Assembly: GCA_964574705.1 (NCBI GenBank)
Contig: CAZNOO010000001.1
Span: 62,001 to 126,000, forward strand
Source: JAHIVB01 sp964574705
GTDB taxonomy: Bacteria > Bacillota_I > Bacilli_A > Izemoplasmatales > Hujiaoplasmataceae
Direction: 5' to 3'
Length of the DNA stretch: 64,000 nucleotides
Shown here: positions 30,882 through 39,384 of the stretch, piece after piece
Layout: the number at the start of each line of letters is the position of its first letter
How positions within the stretch are numbered: position 1 is the first letter of the stretch
Notes under the pieces: generated by a model
Database searches by the model: none
Seen by the model: the letters and a program-made list of their open reading frames with translations, nothing else
Told to the model about the DNA's origin: nothing
Position numbers and translations under genes: made by a program

Positions 30882-33140
30882 ATGAAACAGAAATTCGAAG
30901 TCTCCGGAATGACATGCTCTGCTTGTCAAAGAACGATAGAAAAAGACGTTAAAAACTTACCAGGAATCAATGAAGTGAACATTAGTCTCCTTACCAACAT
31001 GATGGTTGTAGATTTTGATGAATCAATGTCAAATCAAGGTTCCATTATCAAAACGGTGAAGCGAGCTGGTTACAAAGCCAAAGCGGAAGACGAAAATGAG
31101 GTTCGTTCTCCTCTTGACGAAACGAGTGAAATGAAGAAGAGACTGATTCTATCCATCATCTTCTTTGTACCGCTTATTTATCTCTCAATGGGACCGATGA
31201 TTGGATTATGGATTCCTTCGTTTTTCGTGGGAGACTCCAATAGTTTACTATACGGGTTTACACTGTTTTTGTTGGTTCTACCAATCCTCTTTGTGAACTT
31301 TAAATATTTTACAATTGGGTTTAAAAACCTATTCAGACTAAGACCAAATATGGACTCGCTTATTGCGATTGGTTCATTTGCGGCAATCAGTTATAGCATT
31401 CTCCAGATGTTCACAATGATTTATGGTTTTTCAATTGGAGATATGTCTTTGGTTCACATGGCGTCGATGAATCTCTATTTTGAAGCTTCAGGAGCGATAT
31501 TGACTTTAGTGACGCTTGGCAAGTATCTAGAGTCGAACAGTAAGGGGAGAACAAAAACCGAACTGAAGAAGCTTTTGAGTTTAGCTCCAAAAATCGCATT
31601 TTTAGTTCAAAAAAATGAAGTCATAGAAATTCATCCAGACCAAATTCAAAAAGGTGATTTGCTGCTAGTGAAACCTGGAATGAGCGTTCCAGTTGATGGG
31701 ATAATTACAGAAGGGTTTTCAACCATCGATGAATCAATGATCAGTGGTGAACCCATCCCTGTCGACAAACAACCAGGAGACTCCGTCATGTGTGCGACAT
31801 TGAATCAAGCCGGTTCATTTACTTTCAAAGCAACAAAAGTAGGAAAAGAGACTTCTCTCAATCAAATCATCAAGCTGGTCGAAGAAGCATCGATGTCAAA
31901 AGCACCGATTCAAAAACTAGCAGATACGATTTCAGGATATTTTGTTCCGGTCGTAATTGGAATTTCATTGATTGGATTTATCGTTTGGATGCTATTAGGA
32001 CAGGGCTTTTCTTTCTCACTTTCGATTATGATTACGATTCTGGTCATTTCTTGTCCATGTGCACTTGGTCTTGCGACACCAGTCGCAATGATGGTTGGAA
32101 CTGGAAAAGGTGCTGAAAATGGAATATTGATCAAATCCGCAGATGGTCTTCAAAAAGCTGAAAAGATAAACACGGTTATTTTAGACAAAACCGGTACGAT
32201 TACCAGAGGAGTTCCAAAAGTCACTGAAATGATTTTCTTTGATTCGAAATCGGAAGAATACTCAAAGAGCATTCTATATGCATTAGAATCCTATTCGAAT
32301 CATCCATTGGCTAAATCAATGGTGAACTATTTGAAAACCCTCGAAATTAAACCTATCAAAGTAGTAAAACCATTAGATTTACCCGGAAAAGGCGTTTCAG
32401 GAACTGTTGATGGAAAGATTTTTTATGTTGGAAACACGACTTTGATGAAAGAACAGAACATCAACACTTCAGTCCATGAAGAACGCTTAATCACGTTATC
32501 AAAACAAGGAAAAACCGTTGTTTATTTCGCAAACGAAACAGATTTAATCGGGATGATTGCATTACGTGACGAAATCAAAGAAGGTAGTCTTGAAGCCATC
32601 CGAGGATTAAAAGAATTCAATTACGAAGTCATTATGCTAACGGGTGACCATGAATTAAGCGCGTTATCTTGGAAGGATGAATTGGGTATCGATACTGTGT
32701 ACGCAGACGTATTGCCGGATGAAAAAGAAGCAATCGTCACAAAATATATGGAACAAGGAAAAAAAGTCGCTATGGTTGGAGACGGAATCAATGATTCGAT
32801 TGCACTCGTCCGAAGCGATATAGGGATTGCAATTGGAGCAGGAAGCGACATTGCAATTGATTCCGCAGACATCATTTTGATAAAAAATGACCTTAGAGAT
32901 GTTCTTAAAGCATTGACATTAAGTAAAAAAACAATGAATATTGTAAGAATGAATTTGTTTTGGGCATTCATTTATAATATAATATTAATACCACTAGCAT
33001 TTGGGATCTTCTATCTGCCGTTCTCGATTTTAATCACTCCGGTATTTGGAAGCTTGGCAATGAGCCTGAGCAGCGTGACGGTTGTTCTAAATGCTTTAAG
33101 ATTAAAATTTGTCAATTTAAATAAAGGAGCACGATTATGA
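30882..33140 (+). CDS. copA: Copper-exporting P1B-type ATPase
   Basis: The 752-residue membrane pump exports Cu(I). It has one N-terminal heavy-metal domain (GMTCSACQ, Cys12 and Cys15), a TGES-like SGEP actuator motif, the P1B metal site CPC at residues 391-393, the phosphorylation motif DKTGT at Asp435, an HP motif (SNHPLA) and GDGIND. These, with eight hydrophobic segments, define a CopA-type ATPase. The ATG at 30882 is used; a GTG two codons earlier lies in the ribosome site. It overlaps copZ by four bases. Confidence 0.96.
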   Translation: MKQKFEVSGMTCSACQRTIEKDVKNLPGINEVNISLLTNMMVVDFDESMSNQGSIIKTVKRAGYKAKAEDENEVRSPLDETSEMKKRLILSIIFFVPLIYLSMGPMIGLWIPSFFVGDSNSLLYGFTLFLLVLPILFVNFKYFTIGFKNLFRLRPNMDSLIAIGSFAAISYSILQMFTMIYGFSIGDMSLVHMASMNLYFEASGAILTLVTLGKYLESNSKGRTKTELKKLLSLAPKIAFLVQKNEVIEIHPDQIQKGDLLLVKPGMSVPVDGIITEGFSTIDESMISGEPIPVDKQPGDSVMCATLNQAGSFTFKATKVGKETSLNQIIKLVEEASMSKAPIQKLADTISGYFVPVVIGISLIGFIVWMLLGQGFSFSLSIMITILVISCPCALGLATPVAMMVGTGKGAENGILIKSADGLQKAEKINTVILDKTGTITRGVPKVTEMIFFDSKSEEYSKSILYALESYSNHPLAKSMVNYLKTLEIKPIKVVKPLDLPGKGVSGTVDGKIFYVGNTTLMKEQNINTSVHEERLITLSKQGKTVVYFANETDLIGMIALRDEIKEGSLEAIRGLKEFNYEVIMLTGDHELSALSWKDELGIDTVYADVLPDEKEAIVTKYMEQGKKVAMVGDGINDSIALVRSDIGIAIGAGSDIAIDSADIILIKNDLRDVLKALTLSKKTMNIVRMNLFWAFIYNIILIPLAFGIFYLPFSILITPVFGSLAMSLSSVTVVLNALRLKFVNLNKGARL

Positions 33141-33346
33141 AAAAAATTATCCGTATTGAAGGAATGACTTGCCACCACTGTGAAATGAGAGTTGAGAAAG
33201 CATTAAAAGCCATCCGTGGCGTCAAAAGCGCGAAAGCGAGTTTTGCAGAAAAAACATGCATCATTGATGTTAAATTTGACATCGAAGAAGATATCATTAG
33301 AGAAATTGTTAAACAAGCCGGCTATCATGTCGTTGCAGTGGAGTAA
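33137..33346 (+). CDS. copZ: Copper chaperone CopZ-like heavy-metal-associated protein
   Basis: The 69-residue protein is a single ferredoxin-like HMA domain with the metal motif GMTCHHC (Cys12 and Cys15) and a late GYHVVAVE strand. It would deliver Cu(I) to the ATPase encoded just upstream (ATGA overlap) and to the CsoR sensor encoded three bases downstream. The His-His between the cysteines is a common variant in copper and mercury carriers. Confidence 0.93.
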   Translation: MKKIIRIEGMTCHHCEMRVEKALKAIRGVKSAKASFAEKTCIIDVKFDIEEDIIREIVKQAGYHVVAVE

Positions 33347-33349
33347 ATC

Positions 33350-33613
33350 ATGAAAGCAAATCACGACGAAGTTAAGAAATATCTTGCAATGGTCAAAGGT
33401 CAAATTGAAGGAATTACTAGAATGGTTGACGATGACCGTTATTGCATCGATGTCAGTCATCAGTTGCTTGCTTCTATTGCAATTCTCAAGAAAATTAACG
33501 AGAAGGTTTTGAAGGCACATCTTGAAAGTTGTGTCAGAGAAGCCTTGACGGAAGAGGGTAGCAAGAAAATAGAAGAGATTTTTGAGATAATGAATCGAAT
33601 CAATCGAACATAA
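33350..33613 (+). CDS. csoR: CsoR-family copper-sensing repressor
   Basis: This 87-residue all-helical DUF156 protein holds the copper-binding triad Cys32, His57 and Cys61, with the same spacing (25 and 4) as known CsoR proteins. CstR-type persulfide sensors lack the His, and RcnR/nickel types have an N-terminal His, so copper is the best call. Unusually for copZA operons it is the last gene, giving autoregulation through the operon promoter. Confidence 0.92.
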   Translation: MKANHDEVKKYLAMVKGQIEGITRMVDDDRYCIDVSHQLLASIAILKKINEKVLKAHLESCVREALTEEGSKKIEEIFEIMNRINRT

Positions 33614-33638
33614 AACGCTTGAATAAAAGCGTTTTTTT
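33612..33638 (+). terminator. Terminator of the copper operon
   Basis: Arms AAAACGCTT and AAGCGTTTT with a 6-base loop and a T run. It starts at the last base of the csoR stop region, and a TTGAAT within it could act as -35 for the next promoter. Confidence 0.85.
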
Positions 33639-33646
33639 GTTATAAT
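33619..33646 (+). promoter_or_regulatory. Promoter of the cobalamin riboswitch transcript
   Basis: TTGAAT (33619-33624) and TATAAT (33641-33646) are 16 bases apart; the -35 is nested in the preceding terminator hairpin. Confidence 0.6.
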
Positions 33647-33669
33647 AATATAGAGACAATTGAATAATA

Positions 33670-33804
33670 AATAGGTGCAAAGGGAATAGGAGTTCAATTC
33701 TTCAACTGTGCCAGCAACCGTGGAGCGGATCTTGCCAATGAAACCCATTGCGAAAGCGAGAAGGGATTGGTGGATGTGAAACCAAGTCGGGAGACCTACC
33801 TATT
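33670..33804 (+). ncRNA. Cobalamin (B12) riboswitch
   Basis: The 135-base leader has closing arms AATAGGT (33670-33676) and ACCTATT (33798-33804). Inside are the conserved blocks GGTGCAAAGGGAAT, the CTGTGCCAGCAACCGT junction that corresponds to the GCCxxGCAACxGT core, and the 3' GTCGGGAGACCTACC segment of the B12 box. It ends 29 bases before the DUF4430 start codon with no intervening terminator hairpin that I can see, so control may be at translation initiation. The core is somewhat shorter than many Cbl riboswitches. Confidence 0.88.
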
Positions 33805-33833
33805 GATTAAATATAAAAAAAAGAGGAAAAAGT

Positions 33834-34250
33834 ATGAAAAGAACAGTACTGGGCATCATGCTATTCTTAGTGACTTTTCCAATCCTATTTGGTTGTGCGT
33901 TCGCTGCGACAACTGCTTCAGGCATTGGCAATATCACCTTTGAACTGTATGATAGCGAAGGAACCATGGTTGTTTCAAAAGACGTCACCTATTATCAAGG
34001 AGACACACTTTTGGGATTGCTTCAAGAAGAATTTACCGTTTATTGTGCAGACGATACGGGTGCGCCAAGTGAAAGTTGCGATTTTGTCGGGCTTTATGGG
34101 GTTTATGTCATGGGCATCAATGACGTTCACGCCTATGAGAATGGAACTTACATTGCTTTCTACATCAATGGAGAGTATGCAATGACCGGAATTGATTCCA
34201 CGGACATTGTCGATGGCTACCTCTATCAATTCAAGTATGAAACATACTAG
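33834..34250 (+). CDS. DUF4430 lipoprotein, probable cobalamin-binding component
   Basis: The 138-residue protein has a lipoprotein signal (lipobox LFGC, Cys near residue 21) and a single DUF4430 domain with the pattern YIAFYINGEYAMTGID and DGYLYQFKYE at its end. DUF4430 resembles the C-terminal cobalamin-capping domain of intrinsic factor and transcobalamin; that relation is family knowledge recalled from memory. Together with the upstream cobalamin riboswitch and the downstream ECF S-component, a role as lipid-anchored extracellular B12 binder is likely. GAGGAAAAA is the ribosome site. Confidence 0.82.
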   Translation: MKRTVLGIMLFLVTFPILFGCAFAATTASGIGNITFELYDSEGTMVVSKDVTYYQGDTLLGLLQEEFTVYCADDTGAPSESCDFVGLYGVYVMGINDVHAYENGTYIAFYINGEYAMTGIDSTDIVDGYLYQFKYETY

Positions 34251-34761
34251 AGAATTAAAACTCAATTTGGGAAGCATCACCTTGACGGCGATGCTTCTCG
34301 CCATTCTAGTTGTGCAGGAAGAACTACTCAGCTTACTTCCGAATGTTCAACTCACGACGCTCTTGATTATGGTTTACGCTAGTATTTTACCGCTCAGTTT
34401 ATTCTTAAGTTTGACGGTTGGTTATGTCGTTTTGGACAGCATGTTAGTAGGAAGCTTGAATCCGATATACATGATACCAATGTTGTTTTCTTGGATATTG
34501 CTCGGATTAGTGACGAGAAAGTTAAAAGACAAGCCATTATGGGTATTGTTATTGATCGCGACTTTCTTTGGGTTTTTCTATGGGTGGAGTTTTATTCCTG
34601 CCAAAATGATTACACTTGATTTGTTTAGAGTATGGCCATATTTAGTTTCTGACCTACTTTTTGAAGGAATCATGGCCGTGACGAACTTCGTGACGGTACT
34701 CTTATTGTATCAACCGCTGATGAATCTGTTTCGGCAAATGATTACCGAATTGAAAGAATGA
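34237..34761 (+). CDS. ECF transporter S-component, probable cobalamin uptake
   Basis: This 174-residue protein has about six hydrophobic segments and ends in a charged tail, which fits the small substrate-binding membrane subunits of energy-coupling factor transporters. It begins inside the DUF4430 gene (14-base overlap) at the ATG at 34237, with little ribosome site, so translation is probably coupled. Substrate prediction as cobalamin rests on the riboswitch. No EcfA, EcfA' or EcfT gene is in the window, so it must share a module encoded elsewhere (group II arrangement). Confidence 0.8.
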   Translation: MKHTRELKLNLGSITLTAMLLAILVVQEELLSLLPNVQLTTLLIMVYASILPLSLFLSLTVGYVVLDSMLVGSLNPIYMIPMLFSWILLGLVTRKLKDKPLWVLLLIATFFGFFYGWSFIPAKMITLDLFRVWPYLVSDLLFEGIMAVTNFVTVLLLYQPLMNLFRQMITELKE

Positions 34762-34768
34762 TTATTTG

Positions 34769-34798
34769 ACAAGGGAATATCTATTCTCTTGTTTTTTT
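34769..34798 (+). terminator. Terminator of the B12 uptake operon
   Basis: Arms ACAAGGGAATA and TATTCTCTTGT (one G-T pair), 2-base loop, followed by seven Ts. Confidence 0.88.
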
Positions 34799-34805
34799 AA
34801 TGCCG

Positions 34806-34834
34806 TTGTAATTTGACGAGGTGATGTGTATAAT
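34806..34834 (+). promoter_or_regulatory. Promoter of the diguanylate cyclase gene
   Basis: TTGTAA (34806-34811) and TATAAT (34829-34834) with a 17-base spacer. Confidence 0.65.
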
Positions 34835-34866
34835 AAAAAATATATAGTATTGAATGACGAGAGAAG

Positions 34867-36654
34867 ATGATTTTAGTGAATATGTCCGTATTTTTGATGA
34901 TACCGTACGCCATAATAGAAATTTCTGAACTCTTTTTTGTCTTTCTTTTGATTGGCGTATTTCTTTTCGCATTTGCAATCGCTACGATGGTATATTATAT
35001 TCTCAAAAAGAACAAATCTACAAAAAAAGATAGAATATCACATAAAAATTATTTAAGTCTGATTGATAATTTTAATGGGATGGCCTATCGATGCCTCAAT
35101 GACAATTTTTGGACGATGAAATTTGTCAGTAAAAAAACATTTGAACTCATCGGATATCATGAATTCGAAATCATCGATAACAATGTCGTCTCATTTGAAG
35201 AGTTGATCCATCCCCAATATAGACGACATCTCCGGGAAAAATGGCAAATGATATTGAAGCAACACGAAGATTTTTCTGATGAATATATTATTGTAACAAA
35301 AACTGGGGAAGAGAAATGGGTTCACGAGACTGGGCACGGAGTTTTTGATTCTTCAGGGAAAGTGAAATACATTGAAGGGTTCATTCATGATGTCACTTCA
35401 GTGAGAGCCGCTTCAATTGCTGAACGTAAAAATTACGAAAAATACCGAAGTCTCATTGAAAACTCGCATGATGGGATTATTATTGAAGAGGATCGAATCA
35501 TTACTTATATTAATACTGCAGGTGTTAAATTGTTCAGGGCACAGTCTGAACAAGATTTATTAGGAAAATGTACATTTGATCTTGTAACTGAAAAATACCG
35601 TGATTTTGTGAAAGATAGAGCAAAAAGACTTGAAGCTACCCATTTGCCAAATTCTTCTGAAGAAATTGAAATTATCAGACTCGATGGAACAATCGCTCAT
35701 GTTGAAGTATCTTCCTCTCCATATATTGAAAAAGGAAAACTAATTCTTTCTGTTTTTATCCATGATATTAGCGCAACGTTTGATGCTATAGAACAAATTA
35801 AAAATCAAACTTCTATTCTTGAAATGATTATTTATGGAACCAGTGCTGGTACTTGGGAGTTTAATGTTCAAACAGAAGAAATTCACGTGAATGAACGTTG
35901 GTGTGAAATGATTGGGTATTCCTATGAAGAACTTCATCCAAGAACGTTAAACGATTGGAAAGCTTTAGTCCATCCTGATGATTTAGTTGTCGCAACAGAA
36001 GCACTAAATGCGCATTTTATCAAAGAAAAAGACGATTATTCTGTTGAAATCAGAATGCGACACAGAGATGGGCATTACATATGGGTATTTGATAAAGGAA
36101 AAGTATCAAAATGGGATGAGTACGGAAACCCGCTGATGATGTTTGGAACACATCAGGACATTACAGAAAAAAAGGAAAAGGAAATAGAACTTGAGTATGT
36201 CTCCAATCATGATTACTTAACTGGTTTGTGGAATAGACGGGCATTCGAAACCCATCTTTCAAGTATCAACAATTCTGAGTCGCTACCACTCGGAATCATT
36301 ATGGCAGACGTAAATGGATTGAAAGAAGTCAATGATACTTTTGGCCACGAGATGGGAGATCAGTTATTGATGACTGTTTCACAGACTTTATTAAAAAATC
36401 ATCAACAAGATTTTGTTTCGAGAATTGGTGGGGATGAATTCGTTATCATAACCAATCATACGACGGAACAAGAACAAAACAGGAAAATCAATGCTTTAGT
36501 CAAAGAATTGAAAAGCAATCATTCTTATGAATTTAATATTTCCGTCTCGTTTGGATTGGCGTTAAAAACTGACATCGATGAATCTGTTTACTCCACTCTT
36601 CGAAGGGCCGAAATTCAAATGTACGAAAAGAAGAACAATACAAAAACCGACTGA
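34867..36654 (+). CDS. Membrane diguanylate cyclase with three PAS domains
   Basis: The 595-residue protein has an N-terminal membrane anchor (about residues 8-45), three PAS-type sensor domains (about 60-180 with a C-terminal PAC strand, 190-310 and 320-440) and a GGDEF domain (about 440-595). The active-site motif GGDEF is intact near residue 521, so c-di-GMP synthesis is expected. The RxxD inhibitory site normally a few residues before it is missing, so product inhibition may be absent. No EAL or HD-GYP partner is in the window. The ATG at 34867 follows GAGAGAAG, a poor site; an in-frame ATG at 34882 is possible. Confidence 0.9.
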   Translation: MILVNMSVFLMIPYAIIEISELFFVFLLIGVFLFAFAIATMVYYILKKNKSTKKDRISHKNYLSLIDNFNGMAYRCLNDNFWTMKFVSKKTFELIGYHEFEIIDNNVVSFEELIHPQYRRHLREKWQMILKQHEDFSDEYIIVTKTGEEKWVHETGHGVFDSSGKVKYIEGFIHDVTSVRAASIAERKNYEKYRSLIENSHDGIIIEEDRIITYINTAGVKLFRAQSEQDLLGKCTFDLVTEKYRDFVKDRAKRLEATHLPNSSEEIEIIRLDGTIAHVEVSSSPYIEKGKLILSVFIHDISATFDAIEQIKNQTSILEMIIYGTSAGTWEFNVQTEEIHVNERWCEMIGYSYEELHPRTLNDWKALVHPDDLVVATEALNAHFIKEKDDYSVEIRMRHRDGHYIWVFDKGKVSKWDEYGNPLMMFGTHQDITEKKEKEIELEYVSNHDYLTGLWNRRAFETHLSSINNSESLPLGIIMADVNGLKEVNDTFGHEMGDQLLMTVSQTLLKNHQQDFVSRIGGDEFVIITNHTTEQEQNRKINALVKELKSNHSYEFNISVSFGLALKTDIDESVYSTLRRAEIQMYEKKNNTKTD

Positions 36655-36664
36655 GCTAACTTGT

Positions 36665-36692
36665 TTGTTTTTCAACAAAATAATGATATAAT
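36665..36692 (+). promoter_or_regulatory. Promoter of the ferritin gene
   Basis: TTGTTT (36665-36670) and TATAAT (36687-36692) with a 16-base spacer. Confidence 0.6.
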
Positions 36693-36724
36693 AATAGTGA
36701 ACTATAAAACATAGGAGGTAACAT

Positions 36725-37231
36725 ATGTTACACGAAAAAGTATCAAAATTATTAAACGAACAAATCAACAAAGAAATGTTTTCAGCTTATTTATACTTAG
36801 ACATTGCTAACTATTTTGCAAACAAAGGATTGAATGGCTTTCAAAACTGGTATAACGTACAAGCAAGAGAAGAGATGGACCACGCTTTGTTTTTCATTGC
36901 CTATCTTCAAAATAATGAATTTGAAGTTGTGTTGGAAAAAATAGAAAAGCCAACCATCGACTACAAGAATTTTAAGGAGCCACTTCAAGAAGCTTTGAAA
37001 CATGAACGCTTCGTGACAGATTCAATCAATCAAATCTTTAAACAAGCATCTGAGGTCGCTGATTACAGAACTCAACAGTTCCTTCAATGGTTCGTCAAAG
37101 AACAAGGAGAAGAAGAGAAAAACGCTTCCGAACTCATCTTGAAATACGATTGGGCGAAAGAAAACCTCTTTCTTCTTGACAAAGAATTACTCACAAGAGT
37201 GTACACTGCACCATCTCTAGTACTAACATAA
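36725..37231 (+). CDS. ftnA: Ferritin
   Basis: The 168-residue protein is a prokaryotic non-haem ferritin that oxidises and stores iron in a 24-mer shell. The ferroxidase ligands are visible: Glu in NKEMFSAYLYLD (near residue 17), Glu and His in REEMDHA (near 50-54), and the later Glu in KEQGEEEKNA near residue 130. Length is standard. It is monocistronic, with AGGAGG before the ATG, and lies near peroxiredoxin and iron-sulfur genes, consistent with iron and peroxide handling. Confidence 0.95.
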   Translation: MLHEKVSKLLNEQINKEMFSAYLYLDIANYFANKGLNGFQNWYNVQAREEMDHALFFIAYLQNNEFEVVLEKIEKPTIDYKNFKEPLQEALKHERFVTDSINQIFKQASEVADYRTQQFLQWFVKEQGEEEKNASELILKYDWAKENLFLLDKELLTRVYTAPSLVLT

Positions 37232-37235
37232 ATAA

Positions 37236-37264
37236 AAATCGCACCTGAACGGTGCGGTTTTTTT
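37236..37264 (+). terminator. Terminator of the ferritin gene
   Basis: Arms AAATCGCACC and GGTGCGGTTT with a 5-base loop and T run. Confidence 0.88.
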
Positions 37265-37336
37265 GTGTTTTACTTATTGGTGTATTTAAAAACTTGAATG
37301 ATCTTCTCGTAATTTCAGCATATAAGAAATAAATTC

Positions 37337-37774
37337 TTACAATTCACAGAGTAAAGTAGCCGGGTGTTCTTTTGCATTCACAGACCTATATTCTTTTATG
37401 ATCTTACCATATTCATCCAGAATAAAGGTGCTTCTTTCAATTCCTAAATATTTTCTGCCATACATAGATTTTTCTTTTATGACATCAAAGGCTTTCACAA
37501 GTTCTTCGTTTTCGTCGCTCAACAAAAGCAAGTCAAGACTTTGCTTGTTAATAAAACTTAAGTGTGATTTGACAGAGTCACGGCTAACACCAACGATGAG
37601 ATACCCTTTCTTTGAGTATTCTTCTTTTAGTCTTGTAAATTCGATAGCTTCCATCGTACATCCTGAGGTATTGTCCTTTGGATAGAAATAGAGTACAATC
37701 TTTCTACCTGAAAAATCAGAAAGTTTATAATTTTTCCCATCACTTGCGGGTAATTGTATGTTTAAATAGTCCAT
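37337..37774 (-). CDS. bcp: Peroxiredoxin (Bcp/PrxQ type)
   Basis: The 145-residue thiol peroxidase reduces hydroperoxides. The peroxidatic Cys39 is in DNTSGCTMEAIEF, and PKDNTSG and the conserved Arg in ERSTFI complete the site. The resolving Cys found five residues later in E. coli Bcp is Ile here, so it is either a one-Cys enzyme or uses Cys143 at the extreme C-terminus. AAGGAGG precedes the minus-strand ATG. Its promoter region is divergent from the lpd redox operon, which contains likely thiol reductants. Confidence 0.92.
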   Translation of the reverse strand: MDYLNIQLPASDGKNYKLSDFSGRKIVLYFYPKDNTSGCTMEAIEFTRLKEEYSKKGYLIVGVSRDSVKSHLSFINKQSLDLLLLSDENEELVKAFDVIKEKSMYGRKYLGIERSTFILDEYGKIIKEYRSVNAKEHPATLLCEL

Positions 37775-37852
37775 AGTTGAATCCTCCTTATAATTTAATC
37801 ATATCAAACTTGCTGTTGTTTCACAAGTCAAACGCACAAACAGCATTATCAA

Positions 37853-37881
37853 TTGAAACTACTCGTAAATCGTGTTATACT
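37853..37881 (+). promoter_or_regulatory. Promoter of the lpd redox operon
   Basis: TTGAAA (37853-37858) and TATACT (37876-37881) with a 17-base spacer. Upstream, arms TGCTGTT (37811-37817) and AACAGCA (37838-37844) lie between this promoter and the divergent peroxiredoxin promoter. Confidence 0.65.
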
Positions 37882-37916
37882 TTTTAAGTAAACATCCGAT
37901 CACAGGAGAAGAATTT

Positions 37917-39314
37917 ATGTCTGAAAAAAGAGAACTATTAATTATCGGTGCCGGCCCAGGAGGGTATGTCGCCGCGATTTATGCAGCAAAAAAAGGAATT
38001 CAAGTGACACTGGTTGATAAATCTACCATTGGAGGCACTTGTTTGAACATTGGATGCATTCCGACCAAGTCTTTAGTTCATTCGGCGACGATGTATCACG
38101 AAGCGATTTCCAGTGAGGAATTTGGACTTTTCGTACGCGAAGCAAGAATCGATCTTGAAAAGGCAGTCGATAAGAAAAACGAAATCAGAACGTCACTTGT
38201 CGACGGTATTATTTTCTTGTTGAAAAAATATAATGTTGAAATGATAAAAGGAACCGCTAAATTCCTTGAAAATCATAAAGTGTCCATAGAAACAGAATCC
38301 GGTCTTCTTGAAATTGAAGCGGAGAAAATCATCATTTCTACCGGCTCGAAAACAAGGCATCTTCCGGTTGAAGGAATCAATTTGCCGGGCGTTATGGACT
38401 CAGAAGCCTTGCTTGACAATGTCATTCTTCCAAGAGAACTGACCGTCATCGGTGGCGGTATCATCGGAATGGAATTTGCTTTTATCTATGGAATGATGGG
38501 TGTTAATGTTAATGTATTGGAATATTTGCCCAACATTCTTCCAATGATAGATAAAGATGTCTCATTAAGGCTTATCAGATTCGCAAAACAAAACAACATA
38601 AACATTCAAACCTCTTCTCAAGTCACTAAAATCGAGAAGTTGGACAATGGTAAATTGAGGACTCATTACGTTTTGAAAGGCAATTCTAGTTTTATAGAAT
38701 CCGATTTGGTCCTTGAAGCTGTTGGAAGAATCCCCGTATTAGAAGGAATTGGACTTGAAAATACGAAAATTGCATTTGAAAAAAAAGGAATCATTGTAGA
38801 TTCTTCAATGAAAACCAGTGTTGAAGGTGTTTATGCAATCGGAGACGTTACTGGAATCTTTCAACTTGCTCATGTGGCTAGCCACCAGGCTCTAATCGCT
38901 GTAGATCATATTTCTGGGAAACCTGCGCATATGGAATATGACTACATCCCAAGCGTGATCTTCACAACTCCTCAGATTGCTTCGGTTGGTAAAACAGAAA
39001 CGCAACTGAAAGAAGAAGAGGTATCTTATCGGATATTGAAGGTTCCTTTTTCCGCCAATGGAAGAGCGGTTTTAATGAATCAAAGCTTTGGGTTCATTAA
39101 AATGATGATTGCGAATGATACCAATCAGCTTCTTGGAGCTATCGTCTTCGGTGGTGACAGCGAGCATTTGATTTCTCAACTAACGATTATGATGAAAAAC
39201 AAACTCTCTTACGAACAAATCAAGGAGACTGTGTTCTCTCATCCTACCACGTCAGAATTAATTCATGAGGCCGCATTAGGCGTTTTAAAAGAAGCAATTC
39301 ATTACATAGACTAA
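37917..39314 (+). CDS. lpdA: Dihydrolipoyl dehydrogenase
   Basis: The 465-residue FAD enzyme has the N-terminal GAGPGG loop, the redox disulfide GGTCLNIGCIPTKS (about residues 37-50), the NAD loop GGGIIGMEF near 180, and the C-terminal interface HPTTSE with the catalytic His. It normally reoxidises lipoamide in 2-oxoacid dehydrogenase or glycine cleavage complexes. None of those is present here; it instead leads an operon with a cysteine desulfurase and two thiol-disulfide proteins. The ATG at 37917 follows AGGAG at eight bases. Confidence 0.92.
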   Translation: MSEKRELLIIGAGPGGYVAAIYAAKKGIQVTLVDKSTIGGTCLNIGCIPTKSLVHSATMYHEAISSEEFGLFVREARIDLEKAVDKKNEIRTSLVDGIIFLLKKYNVEMIKGTAKFLENHKVSIETESGLLEIEAEKIIISTGSKTRHLPVEGINLPGVMDSEALLDNVILPRELTVIGGGIIGMEFAFIYGMMGVNVNVLEYLPNILPMIDKDVSLRLIRFAKQNNINIQTSSQVTKIEKLDNGKLRTHYVLKGNSSFIESDLVLEAVGRIPVLEGIGLENTKIAFEKKGIIVDSSMKTSVEGVYAIGDVTGIFQLAHVASHQALIAVDHISGKPAHMEYDYIPSVIFTTPQIASVGKTETQLKEEEVSYRILKVPFSANGRAVLMNQSFGFIKMMIANDTNQLLGAIVFGGDSEHLISQLTIMMKNKLSYEQIKETVFSHPTTSELIHEAALGVLKEAIHYID

Positions 39315-39384
39315 ATTTTATTTATCAAAGATAGAGTTAATTTCTTAGATATATCTAACATCATAACGACAGGAAGTGAAAAAC

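Noticed and set aside
37785..37850. PerR box between peroxiredoxin and lpd
   Set aside because: TTATAAT occurs near 37789 but the second half-site does not match with the one-base spacing of the PerR consensus.
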